From assembly GCF_002443155.1 (NCBI RefSeq), contig NZ_CP023667.1, forward strand, positions 310,001 to 374,000: a stretch of DNA of 64,000 nt. The letters are read 5' to 3'. Shown in pieces: positions 63,978-64,000 of the stretch. How positions within the stretch are numbered: the first letter of the stretch is position 1; the number at the start of each line of letters is the position of its first letter. Below the pieces are notes generated by a model. The model was given only the letters and a program-made list of their open reading frames with translations. It ran no database searches and was not told the DNA's origin. Both the position numbers and the translations under genes were made by a program. The stretch comes from Alcaligenes faecalis. Lineage in GTDB: Bacteria; Pseudomonadota; Gammaproteobacteria; Burkholderiales; Burkholderiaceae_B.

Positions 63978-64000
63978 GAAGCACTCTCCAGGAAATGGCC

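Noticed and set aside
1..64000. tRNA, rRNA, transposase, integrase or CRISPR features
   Set aside because: I searched by eye for T-loop sequences, long flanking repeats, spaced direct repeats and transposase motifs and found none that hold up.

Overview
The window looks like a chromosomal segment of a betaproteobacterium of the order Burkholderiales, most likely family Alcaligenaceae and perhaps an Alcaligenes species. This is an inference from moderately high GC, the gene families present, the apbC-tamA-tamB-dcd-decarboxylase order, and a complete ubiquinone/cbb3-oxidase/aromatic-catabolism gene repertoire. I see no tRNA, rRNA, transposase, prophage gene or CRISPR array. Most of the segment is ordinary core and catabolic chromosome. 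The unusual features are domain fusions, a variant terminal oxidase, a candidate small RNA and a frameshifted glycosyltransferase.

Layout. 1-613 is gene-free. 614-3372 (minus) is an operon of a class II aldolase, an MHS-type transporter and an HCCA-isomerase-like protein. 3552-5154 (minus) holds an N-acetyltransferase fused to an all-alpha dUTPase, with a possible small protein behind it. 5525-6694 is a YncE-like beta-propeller lipoprotein with a promoter and a Fur-like site. 6826-9529 holds a nucleoside/guanine deaminase, (S)-ureidoglycine aminohydrolase (allE) and a divergent LysR regulator. 9575-13213 holds a CDF metal exporter, metG and a small membrane protein. 13316-24543 (plus) is apbC, tamA, tamB, dcd, an ornithine/lysine/arginine decarboxylase and a YhiN-type flavoprotein. 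24630-26911 is gcvH, then minus-strand osmC-thyA-folA. 27423-32311 (plus) is a cbb3-type oxidase operon (ccoN with a CcoS-like N-terminus, ccoO, a mono-haem CcoP-like subunit, a SCO protein and a CtaG-like membrane protein), followed by coq7. 32312-32928 contains a candidate sRNA.

32929-39792 (minus) is the glyoxylate-to-pyruvate route: gcl, hyi, glxR, a glycerate 2-kinase, a GlcG/HbpS-like protein and pyk, with a divergent LysR gene. 40885-46009 (minus) holds a Tsx-like porin, an NCS2 purine/urate permease, a tautomerase, a class II aldolase, allA and uraD, again with a divergent LysR gene. With allE and the deaminase near the left end, these genes outline purine use: uptake of purine or urate, urate ring opening (uraD), ureidoglycine to ureidoglycolate (allE), ureidoglycolate to glyoxylate plus urea (allA), then glyoxylate through tartronate semialdehyde and glycerate to pyruvate. 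Urate oxidase, HIU hydrolase, allantoinase and allantoate amidohydrolase are not in the window.

47441-57039 (plus) is a surface-glycan locus: a WecA-like initiating transferase, a UDP-GlcNAc dehydrogenase (TviB/WbpA type), a UDP-sugar 4-epimerase (TviC/WbpP type), a MurJ-family flippase and three glycosyltransferase genes (one frameshifted, one a tandem fusion). A phosphomannomutase/phosphoglucomutase lies convergent to it. 58831-60954 holds an FAD-linked D-2-hydroxyacid dehydrogenase and a PAP2 phosphatase. 61126-63977 (minus) is the homogentisate operon: a DUF2783 protein, hmgA and fahA. Genes for thymidylate supply (dcd, the dUTPase fusion, thyA, folA, and gcvH for one-carbon units) are spread across the first 27 kb but not in one operon.
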